From NCBI RefSeq assembly GCF_014650995.1, contig NZ_BMWA01000012.1:148178-212177 (forward strand): 64,000 bases of DNA, written 5' to 3'. Positions 53,467 through 62,219 of the stretch are shown piece after piece; position 1 is the first letter of the stretch, and every line of letters begins with the position of its first letter. Made by a program: the position numbers and the translations under genes. This DNA is from Streptomyces viridiviolaceus (GTDB lineage Bacteria > Actinomycetota > Actinomycetes > Streptomycetales > Streptomycetaceae). The notes below the pieces were generated by a model, which saw nothing but the letters and a program-made list of their open reading frames with translations, did not search any database and was not told where the DNA came from.

Positions 53467-54372
53467 ATGGCTGAGCTGGTCATGGTGCACGGCATCGGTC
53501 CGCAGCGGGAGACCGAGGAGGAACTGCACCGCAACTGGGTCCGCACACTGGCGCGCACACTGCGGGACAACGGCCACCCGGGGCAGGCCGCCCGCCTGGA
53601 GGACGGGTCCCTCACCGTCGCCATGGCGTACTACCGCCACCTGTACGACCGCTACGCCCCGCGGAACGAGTGGGACATGCCGCTGCCCGAGCCGGTGGCG
53701 GCGGCCGGCGAGGACGTCGCCGAGGACATCGCGGACAACATCCGGCAGCACGCGTCCGACCCGGCGGCCCGCGACGAGGCGACCCGCGCCCTGGACGAGC
53801 TGCACGCCGAGGTGGGCCCCGAACAGGGTCCGGCCGAGGTGCTGCGGATGTTCGTCGCGATGCTCGGGCGGCTCGGTCCGATCGCCCGCTCCGGTTTCGC
53901 GGCGCTCAGCAGCACCGGGGTGTTCCACCTCGGGCAGGTGGCGGCGTATCTGGAGGACGAGACGGTCCGCGAGGGCGCGATCGAGGCCGTGCTGTCCCGG
54001 GTGACCCCGGACACCAGAGCGGTGGTCGCGCACTCGCTGGGAACCGTCGTCGCATACGAGGCCCTGCACCGGCTGGAGCAGCCGCTGCCGCTGCTGCTGA
54101 CCTTCGGATCACCGCTCGGCCTGCGGTCCGTCATCCGGCGCCGGCTGCGCCCGCAGCCGCTGCGCTCGCCTGCCCACGTCAAGCGCTGGGTGAACGTCGC
54201 CGACCGGGACGACTTCATCGTCGCGACCCTGCGGCTGCGCACCCTGTTCCCGGACGACGACGCCGTCCTGGAGCGCACCCGGCTGGTGAGGAACCGCAAC
54301 ACGGACCCGCACGCGGCCACCCAGTACCTGAGGCACTGGGAGACCGTGGAGCCGCTCGCCGAGCTGCTGTGA
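53467..54372 (+). CDS. PGAP1/lipase-like alpha/beta hydrolase, partner of STAND gene
   Basis: 301 aa. N-terminal MVHGIG loop (oxyanion) at 6-11, nucleophile Ser190 in the elbow AHSLG, Asp near 246-249 and His282 in DPHAATQYL complete a likely triad. The helical insertion at about 60-180 could be a lid. No signal peptide. The elbow AHSLG is the PGAP1-like esterase form. Divergent from the caspase-STAND gene with 79 bp between, convergent with glmS with 1 nt between stops. Possibly a membrane-lipid-cleaving effector or a housekeeping esterase. Confidence 0.8.
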   Translation: MAELVMVHGIGPQRETEEELHRNWVRTLARTLRDNGHPGQAARLEDGSLTVAMAYYRHLYDRYAPRNEWDMPLPEPVAAAGEDVAEDIADNIRQHASDPAARDEATRALDELHAEVGPEQGPAEVLRMFVAMLGRLGPIARSGFAALSSTGVFHLGQVAAYLEDETVREGAIEAVLSRVTPDTRAVVAHSLGTVVAYEALHRLEQPLPLLLTFGSPLGLRSVIRRRLRPQPLRSPAHVKRWVNVADRDDFIVATLRLRTLFPDDDAVLERTRLVRNRNTDPHAATQYLRHWETVEPLAELL

Positions 54373-54373
54373 C

Positions 54374-56221
54374 CTACTCCACCGTCACCGACTTGGCCAG
54401 GTTGCGGGGCTGGTCCACCTCGTTGCCCCGGGCCGTGGCGAGTTCGCACGCGAAGACCTGCAACGGCACCGTGGCCACGAGCGGCTGAAGCAGCGTCGGC
54501 GTGGCGGGGATGCGGACGAGGTGGTCGGCGTACGGCACGACCGCCTCGTCGCCCTCCTCGGCGATGACGATGGTCCGCGCGCCCCTGGCCCGGATCTCCT
54601 GGATGTTGGACACGATCTTGTCGTGGAGCACGGAACGCCCGCGCGGCGAGGGGACGACCACGACGACCGGCAGGTCCTCCTCGATCAGCGCGATCGGCCC
54701 ATGCTTCAGCTCGCCCGCCGCGAAGCCCTCGGCGTGCATGTACGCCAGCTCCTTCAGCTTGAGGGCCCCTTCCAGCGCCACCGGGTAGCCGACGTGCCGT
54801 CCCAGGAACAGCACGGTGTTCTTGTGGGCGAGCGAGCGGGCCAGTTCCCGCACCGGCTGCATGGTCTCCAGGACCCGGTCGACCGCGCCGGCGATCTGCG
54901 ACAGGTCGCGGATGACGTCGCGGATCTCGTCGGCCCACTTGGTGCCGCGCACCTGCCCCAGGTAGAGGGCGACCAGGTAGCAGGCGACCAGCTGGGTCAG
55001 GAACGCCTTGGTGGAGGCGACGGCGACCTCCGGCCCGGCGTGTGTGTAGAGCACCGCGTCGGACTCACGCGGGATGGTCGAGCCGTTGGTGTTGCAGATG
55101 GCGAGCACCTTGGAACCCTGCTCGCGGGCATGGCGCAGGGCCATGAGGGTGTCCATGGTCTCGCCGGACTGGGAGATGGCGATGACCAGGGTCTGCTGGT
55201 CGAGGATCGGGTCGCGGTAGCGGAACTCGCTGGCCAGCTCCACCTCGCAGGGGATCCGCGTCCAGTGCTCGATGGCGTACTTGGCGATCATCCCGGCGTG
55301 GAAGGCCGTACCGCACGCGACGATGACGACCTTGTCCATCTCGCGCAGTTCGGCGGCGCTGATGCGCACCTCGTCCAGGGTGAGGGAGCCGGAGCCGTCG
55401 ATGCGGCCCAGCAGGGTGTCGGCGACCGCCTTGGGCTGTTCGGCGATCTCCTTGAGCATGAAGTAGTCGTAGCCGCCCTTCTCGGCGGCCGACGCGTCCC
55501 AGTCGACGTGGTAGGTGCGGACGTCCGCCGGGCTGCCGTCGAAGCCGGTGACCGTCACGCCGTCCCGGCGCAGCTCCACCACCTGGTCCTGGCCGAGTTC
55601 GATGGCGTCCCGGGTGTGGGTGATGAACGCGGCGACGTCCGAGGCGAGGAAGGACTCCCCCTCGCCGACACCCACCACGAGCGGCGAGTTGCGGCGCGCG
55701 CCGACGACCACGTCCGGTTCGTCCGCGTGTGCCGCGACCAGGGTGAACGCGCCCTCCAGGCGCCGGCACACCAGCCGCATGGCCTCGGCCAGGTCGGCGC
55801 AGGCGGAGAACTCCTCGGCGAGCAGGTGGGCGACGACCTCGGTGTCGGTCTCGGAGGTCAGTTCGTGGCCGCGCTCCGCCAGTTCGGCCCTGAGCGCGGC
55901 GAAGTTCTCGATGATGCCGTTGTGGACGACGGCCACCCGGCCGGCGTTGTCGAGATGCGGGTGGGCGTTGGCGTCGGTGGGTCCGCCGTGCGTGGCCCAC
56001 CGGGTGTGCCCGATGCCGGTCGTGGCGGCCGGCAGTGGCCGCTCGGACAGTTCCTTCTCCAGGTTGACGAGCTTCCCGGCGCGCTTGGCGGAGGCGAGCC
56101 CGCCGTCCGCGAGCACGGCGACGCCCGCCGAGTCGTATCCCCGGTACTCGAGCCGCTTCAGTCCGGTCATCACGACATCGAGTGCCGACTGCGACCCCAC
56201 GTATCCCACGATTCCGCACAT
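54374..56221 (-). CDS. glmS: glutamine-fructose-6-phosphate aminotransferase
   Basis: 615 aa. Begins at MCGIVGYVG, whose Cys2 becomes the N-terminal glutaminase nucleophile. SIS isomerase domains with SQSGETMDT, and the C-terminal LAKSVTVE. First step to UDP-GlcNAc. Start at 56221 is fixed by the required N-terminal Cys. No glmS ribozyme is apparent. Confidence 0.97.
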   Translation of the reverse strand: MCGIVGYVGSQSALDVVMTGLKRLEYRGYDSAGVAVLADGGLASAKRAGKLVNLEKELSERPLPAATTGIGHTRWATHGGPTDANAHPHLDNAGRVAVVHNGIIENFAALRAELAERGHELTSETDTEVVAHLLAEEFSACADLAEAMRLVCRRLEGAFTLVAAHADEPDVVVGARRNSPLVVGVGEGESFLASDVAAFITHTRDAIELGQDQVVELRRDGVTVTGFDGSPADVRTYHVDWDASAAEKGGYDYFMLKEIAEQPKAVADTLLGRIDGSGSLTLDEVRISAAELREMDKVVIVACGTAFHAGMIAKYAIEHWTRIPCEVELASEFRYRDPILDQQTLVIAISQSGETMDTLMALRHAREQGSKVLAICNTNGSTIPRESDAVLYTHAGPEVAVASTKAFLTQLVACYLVALYLGQVRGTKWADEIRDVIRDLSQIAGAVDRVLETMQPVRELARSLAHKNTVLFLGRHVGYPVALEGALKLKELAYMHAEGFAAGELKHGPIALIEEDLPVVVVVPSPRGRSVLHDKIVSNIQEIRARGARTIVIAEEGDEAVVPYADHLVRIPATPTLLQPLVATVPLQVFACELATARGNEVDQPRNLAKSVTVE

Positions 56222-56281
56222 GACCGGCAGCCTACGGTCAGATTCAGTCACGAACCTGCCCTCGCGTGCCCGAAATCGGAA

Positions 56282-56315
56282 ATTCCCACCGGGGTACGAA
56301 CGCCCCGGTGGGAAT
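56282..56315 (-). terminator. terminator of the lipoprotein gene
   Basis: A perfect 13-bp inverted repeat (attcccaccgggg and complement) with an 8-nt loop, 18 nt after the lipoprotein stop and upstream of glmS. Confidence 0.8.
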
Positions 56316-56332
56316 CTCGCCCGCTGCGCGGG

Positions 56333-57109
56333 TCAGCCGAGCTTGGCCAGCTGGGCGTCGGCGATCTCCATGGGGAAGGCGAAGTCCTTGCCCGTGGCGG
56401 CGGCGGACAGATTGATCACGGCGAACGACGCCACGGTGGAGCCCTTGCGGGTCACGGCGACCTTGACCGGGAACTTGTCACCCTCCTCACCGGTCACCGT
56501 CATGGTCATCGCGACCGCCTCGTCGGCACCGGCGGGCGCCTTGTCGGCGGCCACCTTGTCGATCTGCGTCTTCACACCGGCCCCGGTGTAGGCGAAGCCG
56601 CCCGCGCACGCGCTCATGGCGGCGTTCACGTCCTTGAGGACCGCCTCGGCACCGCCGTCCTCGTAGGAGGCCAGCGTCACCAGCACCTTGTCCAGGTCGA
56701 ACGCGCTGTCGAGCGCCTCCTCGGACACGTCGGCACCGGCCGGCTTCTTCGGCCCCTCCGTCCAGGACCGCTTCACCGTCGCCGCGGGGTCGCCGGCCGC
56801 GATGCCGGTCTGCGCGAAGACGAGCGGCCGGCACTCGGCCTTCTCCGGCTTCACCTGGTCCTGGGCGATGTCGTCCGTCTTGGCCGCCTCGGTTACCTTG
56901 CCGTTCTTGACGTCCGACTGGGCCAGGGCGGCCTTCTCCAGCTCGGCGGCGGTCAGCGCCTCGACGGCCTGAGTGGTGCTGCCGGCCTCGGCCTTGCCGT
57001 CGCCGGCCTTGTCGCCGTCGTCGGAGGAGCCGCCGCAGGCGGTGACGAGGAGCGCCAGGGCGGCGGCGGAGGCCGCGAGGGCGGTGCGGCGGACGGCGGT
57101 CGATCTCAC
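56333..57109 (-). CDS. lipoprotein of unknown function
   Basis: About 258 aa from GTG 57109. Signal peptide with lipobox (LLVTACGG, Cys near 25), an Asp/Gly/Lys-rich linker, then a compact domain with two Cys (AECRPLVF and MSACAGGF) that could form a disulfide. This resembles common Streptomyces surface lipoproteins; no enzyme motif seen. Divergent from coaA. Confidence 0.85.
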   Translation of the reverse strand: MRSTAVRRTALAASAAALALLVTACGGSSDDGDKAGDGKAEAGSTTQAVEALTAAELEKAALAQSDVKNGKVTEAAKTDDIAQDQVKPEKAECRPLVFAQTGIAAGDPAATVKRSWTEGPKKPAGADVSEEALDSAFDLDKVLVTLASYEDGGAEAVLKDVNAAMSACAGGFAYTGAGVKTQIDKVAADKAPAGADEAVAMTMTVTGEEGDKFPVKVAVTRKGSTVASFAVINLSAAATGKDFAFPMEIADAQLAKLG

Positions 57110-57310
57110 GTGGGTGACTCTTTCTGCCAGGTCCGCGGAGGGGCTCCGCGGGCTCTTCGCGCGCACATTACGCACAGGCCGCACACAGTTGATCACCGAA
57201 GTACCCCACCGGTATCCGACCGTGACGCCGATGTGATCTCTCCGGGAGGGCGACGGCGGGCGTGACACAGCCCACCCGCCATCCCGTTCAAACTCCGTTA
57301 ACAATGGACT

Positions 57311-58300
57311 GTGATCTCTCAGGTCTCCTCGATGCCCCGGAGCGCCCACCGGTCCCGGCCGGAGGCGACTCCCTACGTCGACCTCACCCGTACCGAGTGG
57401 AGCGCGCTGCGCGACAAGACGCCGCTGCCGCTCACCGCCGAGGAGGTCGAGAAGCTGCGCGGCCTCGGCGACGTCATCGACCTCGACGAGGTGCGGGACA
57501 TCTACCTCCCGCTGTCCCGGCTCCTCAACCTCTACGTCGGTGCCACGGACGGCCTGCGCGGCGCGCTGAACACCTTCCTCGGCGAACAGGGCTCCCAGTC
57601 GGGCACCCCCTTCGTCATAGGGGTCGCCGGCTCGGTGGCGGTCGGCAAGTCCACCGTCGCCCGTCTCCTCCAGGCGCTGCTGTCCCGCTGGCCCGAGCAC
57701 CCGCGCGTCGAGCTGGTCACGACCGACGGCTTCCTGCTGCCCACCGAGGAGCTCCAGGCCCGCGGCCTGATGTCGCGGAAAGGTTTCCCCGAGTCGTACG
57801 ACCGCCGTGCGCTCACCCGGTTCGTCGCCGACATCAAGGCCGGCAAGAGCGAGGTGACCGCCCCCGTCTACTCCCACCTCATCTACGACATCGTCCCCGG
57901 CGAGAAGCTGGTCGTCCGCCGCCCCGACATCCTGATCGTCGAGGGCCTGAACGTGCTCCAGCCCGCGCTGCCCGGCAAGGACGGCCGCACCAGGGTCGGC
58001 CTCGCCGACTACTTCGACTTCAGCGTCTACGTCGACGCCCGCACCGAGGACATCGAGCGCTGGTACCTCAGCCGCTTCCGCAAGCTGCGCGAGACCGCCT
58101 TCCAGAACCCGTCCTCGTACTTCCGCAAGTACACCCAGGTGTCGGAGGAAGAGGCCCTCGACTACGCCCGGACCACCTGGCGCACCATCAACAAGCCCAA
58201 TCTGGTGGAGAACGTGGCGCCCACCCGGGGCCGCGCCACCCTCATCCTGCGCAAGGGCCCGGACCACAAGGTGCAGCGGCTGAGCCTGCGCAAGCTGTGA
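57311..58300 (+). CDS. coaA: pantothenate kinase
   Basis: 329 aa, type I. P-loop GVAGSVAVGKST at about 104-115, then the TTDGFLLP and NVLQPAL motifs. First step of CoA synthesis. GTG 57311 lies 6 nt after TAACAA and may be leaderless; ATG at codon 8 is possible. Followed by the DUF389 gene after 33 nt. Confidence 0.95.
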   Translation: MISQVSSMPRSAHRSRPEATPYVDLTRTEWSALRDKTPLPLTAEEVEKLRGLGDVIDLDEVRDIYLPLSRLLNLYVGATDGLRGALNTFLGEQGSQSGTPFVIGVAGSVAVGKSTVARLLQALLSRWPEHPRVELVTTDGFLLPTEELQARGLMSRKGFPESYDRRALTRFVADIKAGKSEVTAPVYSHLIYDIVPGEKLVVRRPDILIVEGLNVLQPALPGKDGRTRVGLADYFDFSVYVDARTEDIERWYLSRFRKLRETAFQNPSSYFRKYTQVSEEEALDYARTTWRTINKPNLVENVAPTRGRATLILRKGPDHKVQRLSLRKL

Positions 58301-58333
58301 ATGCGGACCCCGGCGGCCTGTTAGAAAGGCGTC

Positions 58334-59281
58334 ATGCTGCATCTGCGCCTGATCACCCCGGCCGACCGGACCGACGAGGTGGTCCGCCTGATCGACCGGA
58401 CGGTCGGCACCACCCACCTGGTGGTCCTGCCGGGCGCCGCCCGTGATCCCGAGGGCGACGTCGTCATGTGCGACGTGGCCCGCGAGGCGGGCGACGAACT
58501 CATCAACGGCCTGCGGGCGTTGAAGATCGACAGCTCCGGCGCCATCACCGCCGAGAACATCGACCTGTCGCTGTCCGAGCACGCCGACCGGGCCGAGGAG
58601 GCGGCACCGGGCGAGGCCGCGGACGCGGTGCTGTGGGAGCAGTTGGAGGAGGCGACCCACGAGGAGTCGACGCTGTCGGTCACGTACGTCGCCTTCATCA
58701 CGCTCGCCACGATGATCGCGGCCTGCGGTGTGGTGCTCGACAACGCGATCCTCATCGTGGGCGCGATGGCGGTCGGGCCGGAGTTCGGACCGCTGGCCGG
58801 CATCTGCACGGCGATCGTGCAGCGCGCGCCGCGCCTGGCCCTGCGCTCCGCGGTCGCCCTGCTGGTGGGATTCGCGGTGGCGATGGTGGTGACCGCGGGC
58901 TTCAGCCTCTTCATGGACGCGGTGGACCTGTTCAGCAAGGAACAGCTGGAGGCGGACCGGCCCAACACCGGGTTCATCTACGCCCCGGACTGGTTCTCGT
59001 TCGTCGTGGCGGTCCTCGCCGGGGCCGCGGGGACGCTCTCGCTGACCTCCGCCAAGTCCGGTGCCCTGGTCGGCGTCGCCATCTCCGTGACGACCGTGCC
59101 GGCCGCCGCGAACGCGGCGGTGGCCCTCGTCTACGGCGACACCCACCAGGGCTGGCACTCGGCGGAGCAGCTCCTGCTCAACCTGTTCGGCATCGTCCTG
59201 GCCGGCACGCTGACGCTGTTCGTGCAGAAGGTCCTCTGGGCGACCCAGCGCGCACGCCTGACGAAACCGGAGAGGCTCTGA
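58334..59281 (+). CDS. DUF389 membrane protein
   Basis: 315 aa. N-terminal soluble domain (about 100 residues) followed by several hydrophobic helices from residue about 115 on, with conserved VGAMAVGPEFGPLAG. Resembles the TIGR00341/DUF389 family of unknown function. Same strand as coaA, perhaps in its operon. The following 150 nt hold no gene I can support. Confidence 0.88.
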   Translation: MLHLRLITPADRTDEVVRLIDRTVGTTHLVVLPGAARDPEGDVVMCDVAREAGDELINGLRALKIDSSGAITAENIDLSLSEHADRAEEAAPGEAADAVLWEQLEEATHEESTLSVTYVAFITLATMIAACGVVLDNAILIVGAMAVGPEFGPLAGICTAIVQRAPRLALRSAVALLVGFAVAMVVTAGFSLFMDAVDLFSKEQLEADRPNTGFIYAPDWFSFVVAVLAGAAGTLSLTSAKSGALVGVAISVTTVPAAANAAVALVYGDTHQGWHSAEQLLLNLFGIVLAGTLTLFVQKVLWATQRARLTKPERL

Positions 59282-59434
59282 CGGAGCGTCGGCATCTCGA
59301 CGCAGGGCGGGGAGCATGCCCCGAGGGGCGCGGGGCCCTGCCGACGTGCGGCTCCGCCGCGTGGGCGCGACCAGCCACCACGAACCCGCGGCCCGCGACG
59401 AAACAGAACCCCGCCCCGAACCCGGCGCCGAAAA

Positions 59435-60793
59435 CTACCCCAAGGCGGATTTCACGGCGTCGGCCAGCCGCCCCGCAACAGACTGAGCCTGCTCGATGTC
59501 CGCCGCCTCGACCATCACCCGCACCAGCGGCTCGGTCCCGGAAGGACGCAGCAGCACCCGCCCGGTGGAGCCCAGCTCGCGCTCCGCCTCGGTCACGGCC
59601 GCCGCCAGCTCGGCAGACGTCGTCACCCGGGACTTGTCCACGTCGGGCACGTTGATCAGCACCTGCGGCAGCCGCTCCATGACCGACGCGAGGTCCTTGA
59701 GCGTACGGCCGGTCTGCGCGACCCGCGCGGCCAGCATCAGGCCGGTGAGCGTGCCGTCGCCGGTGGTGGCGTGGTCGAGGATGATGACGTGGCCGGACTG
59801 CTCGCCGCCGAGGGCGTAGCCCTTGTCCTTCATCTCCTCCAGGACGTACCGGTCGCCGACCGCGGTCTGCACGAAGTGGATGCCCTCGCGCTCCATGGCG
59901 AGCTTGAAGCCCAGGTTGGACATGACCGTCGCGACGACGGTGTCGGAGCGCAGTGCGGAACGCTCCCGCATCGCCAGCGCGAGCACCGCCAGGATCTGGT
60001 CGCCGTCCACCTCCTCGCCGGTGTGGTCCACGGCCAGGCAGCGGTCGGCGTCGCCGTCGTGCGCGATGCCCAGGTGGGCGCCGTGCTCGACGACGGCGGC
60101 CTTGAGCAGGTCGAGGTGGGTGGAGCCGCAGCCGTCGTTGATGTTGAGGCCGTCCGGCACCGCGCCGATGGTGACGACCTCGGCCCCGGCCCGCGCGAAC
60201 GCCTCCGGGGAGACCCGGTGGGCCGCGCCGTGCGCCTCGTCGAGGACGATCTTCAGCCCGTCCAGCCGGTTGGGGAGGACGCCGACGAGATGGGCGACGT
60301 ACTGGTCGAGCCCCTCGTCGTAGTCCCGCACCCGGCCGACGCCGGCGCCGGTCGGACGGTCCCAGGGGGCGCCGGTGCGGTGCTCCGCGTAGACCGCCTC
60401 GATCCGGTCCTCCAGCTCGTCGGCGAGCTTGTGGCCGCCGCGGGCGAAGAACTTGATGCCGTTGTCGGGCATGGCGTTGTGGCTCGCGGACAGCATCACG
60501 CCGAGGTCGGCGCCGAGCGCGCCGGTGAGGTGGGCCACGGCGGGCGTCGGCAGCACGCCGACCCGCAGCACGTCAACGCCGGCGCTGGCGAGGCCGGCCA
60601 CCACGGCGGCCTCCAGGAACTCCCCGGAGGCACGCGGGTCCCGTCCGACCACGGCGGTCGGCCGGTGTCCGGCGAACGTGCCCGCCTCGGCCAGTACGTG
60701 CGCCGCGGCGACGGAGAGGCCCAGCGCCAGCTCGGCCGTCAGATCCGCGTTGGCGACACCGCGCACGCCGTCCGTGCCGAAGAGTCGTCCCAC
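59435..60793 (-). CDS. glmM: phosphoglucosamine mutase
   Basis: 452 aa from GTG behind GGGAGGAC. Phosphoserine loop SASHN at about 100-104, metal loop DGDADR, and sugar-binding GGEQSGHV. Converts GlcN-6-P to GlcN-1-P, the step after GlmS. Next to the rpsI-rplM operon, as in many actinobacteria. Confidence 0.97.
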   Translation of the reverse strand: MGRLFGTDGVRGVANADLTAELALGLSVAAAHVLAEAGTFAGHRPTAVVGRDPRASGEFLEAAVVAGLASAGVDVLRVGVLPTPAVAHLTGALGADLGVMLSASHNAMPDNGIKFFARGGHKLADELEDRIEAVYAEHRTGAPWDRPTGAGVGRVRDYDEGLDQYVAHLVGVLPNRLDGLKIVLDEAHGAAHRVSPEAFARAGAEVVTIGAVPDGLNINDGCGSTHLDLLKAAVVEHGAHLGIAHDGDADRCLAVDHTGEEVDGDQILAVLALAMRERSALRSDTVVATVMSNLGFKLAMEREGIHFVQTAVGDRYVLEEMKDKGYALGGEQSGHVIILDHATTGDGTLTGLMLAARVAQTGRTLKDLASVMERLPQVLINVPDVDKSRVTTSAELAAAVTEAERELGSTGRVLLRPSGTEPLVRVMVEAADIEQAQSVAGRLADAVKSALG

Positions 60794-60953
60794 TTGTCCT
60801 CCCGAGGAAACGTCAATTCCGGAAGCGCTGCCGGTGCGGCCCACGCAGACGGCTTCCGTGTCACAGGCATGCGGTGTTCTGCGATGCCCGGCAATCCGAT
60901 CACACAAGCCTTTGAACGTCTTGTGCCGTTATACGCCCAACGGCGGGGATAAA

Positions 60954-60995
60954 CGAACGCCCCGGCAGCACAGTGGCGTGCCGCCGGGGCGTTCG
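60954..60995 (-). terminator. terminator of the rplM-rpsI operon
   Basis: A perfect 13-bp inverted repeat (cgaacgccccggc and complement) with a 16-nt loop, about 20 nt after the rpsI stop. Confidence 0.85.
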
Positions 60996-61013
60996 GAGTA
61001 CAGCCGGCGAAGC

Positions 61014-61526
61014 TTAGCGCTTGCTGTACTGCGGAGCCTTGCGGGCCTTCTTCAGACCGGCCTTCTTCCGCTCGACCGCGCGGTCGTCGCGGCGCAGGAA
61101 GCCGGCCTTCTTCAGCGGGCCGCGGTTGTTGTCGACGTCGGCCTCGTTCAGGGCGCGGGCGACACCGAGACGGAGCGCACCGGCCTGACCGGAGACACCG
61201 CCACCCGCGATGCGGGCGATGACGTCGTAACGGTCCTCCAGCTCGAGCACCTTGAAGGGCTCGTTGACCTCCTGCTGGTGCACCTTGTTCGGGAAGTAGT
61301 CCTCGAGGGTGCGGCCGTTGATCTTCCACTTGCCGGTGCCCGGAACGATCCGGACACGGGCGATGGCGTTCTTGCGGCGGCCCAGGCCGGCGGCCGGCTG
61401 CGGCTCGCCGAAGCGGGAGGCGAGGGACTCCGAGGTGTACTCGCCCTCGACGGGCACCTCGGACTCGGTGGTGTAGCTGTCGATGTCAAGCTCTTCGAGC
61501 GGCTGCTCGGCAGTGGTCTCGGCCAC
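61014..61526 (-). CDS. rpsI: 30S ribosomal protein S9
   Basis: 170 aa. The usual C-terminal domain ends in QYSKR, which reaches the P-site tRNA. An acidic N-terminal extension of about 40 residues is typical of actinobacteria. 42 nt behind rplM. Confidence 0.98.
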   Translation of the reverse strand: MAETTAEQPLEELDIDSYTTESEVPVEGEYTSESLASRFGEPQPAAGLGRRKNAIARVRIVPGTGKWKINGRTLEDYFPNKVHQQEVNEPFKVLELEDRYDVIARIAGGGVSGQAGALRLGVARALNEADVDNNRGPLKKAGFLRRDDRAVERKKAGLKKARKAPQYSKR

Positions 61527-61568
61527 GATTCTCCTCAGATTCTCTTCAGTCTTAGGGGGTGGCCGGAC

Positions 61569-62012
61569 TTACTGCGCGACCTGGGTGATCTCGAACGGCT
61601 GCGGCTGCTGCGCGCCGTGCGGGTGCTGGTCACCCTTGTAGACCTTCAGCTTCGAGAGCATCTGACGGCCCAGGGAGTTCTTCGGGAGCATGCCCTTGAC
61701 GGCCTTCTCGATGGCCTTCTCCGGGTTCTTGTCCAGCAGCTCGTCGTAGCGGACGGAGCGCAGACCGCCCGGGTAGCCGGAGTGGCGGTACGCCATCTTC
61801 TGGGTCCGCTTGTTGCCGGAGAGGTGCACCTTGTCGGCGTTGATGATGATGACGAAGTCACCAGCGTCGACGTGCGGCGCGTAGATCGGCTTGTGCTTGC
61901 CCCGCAGAAGGGTGGCGGCGGTCGACGCCAGACGGCCCAGGACGACGTCCTGGGCATCGATGACGTGCCACTGGCGGGTGACATCGCCGGGCTTGGGGCT
62001 GTACGTACGCAC
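61569..62012 (-). CDS. rplM: 50S ribosomal protein L13
   Basis: 147 aa, near the usual length, starting from GTG 62012 (VRTYSPKPGDV). First gene of the rplM-rpsI operon. The 207 nt up to the membrane protein stop hold its promoter and leader; I see no clear regulatory fold. Confidence 0.97.
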   Translation of the reverse strand: MRTYSPKPGDVTRQWHVIDAQDVVLGRLASTAATLLRGKHKPIYAPHVDAGDFVIIINADKVHLSGNKRTQKMAYRHSGYPGGLRSVRYDELLDKNPEKAIEKAVKGMLPKNSLGRQMLSKLKVYKGDQHPHGAQQPQPFEITQVAQ

Positions 62013-62219
62013 GGTTCGTAGCCTTCGCTTCTTCAGTGAATGGTCCTGACAAGGTCACCGAAGACGATCACGACAGCCCTGACCGCACCGCGGTGACGCA
62101 AACCGCGTGCTGGTCGCTGGTCATCGGCCCGGTGGACCGGTGTAAGGGCCCCTCACGTGAGAATGAGCAAGCCAATACACATAACGACTGTGCAGGATAC
62201 CTGTGCTGGCACAGCCGGG

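Noticed and set aside
54374..56332. glmS ribozyme upstream of glmS
   Set aside because: The leader is only about 110 nt and contains the neighbouring gene's terminator; no ribozyme core could be seen.
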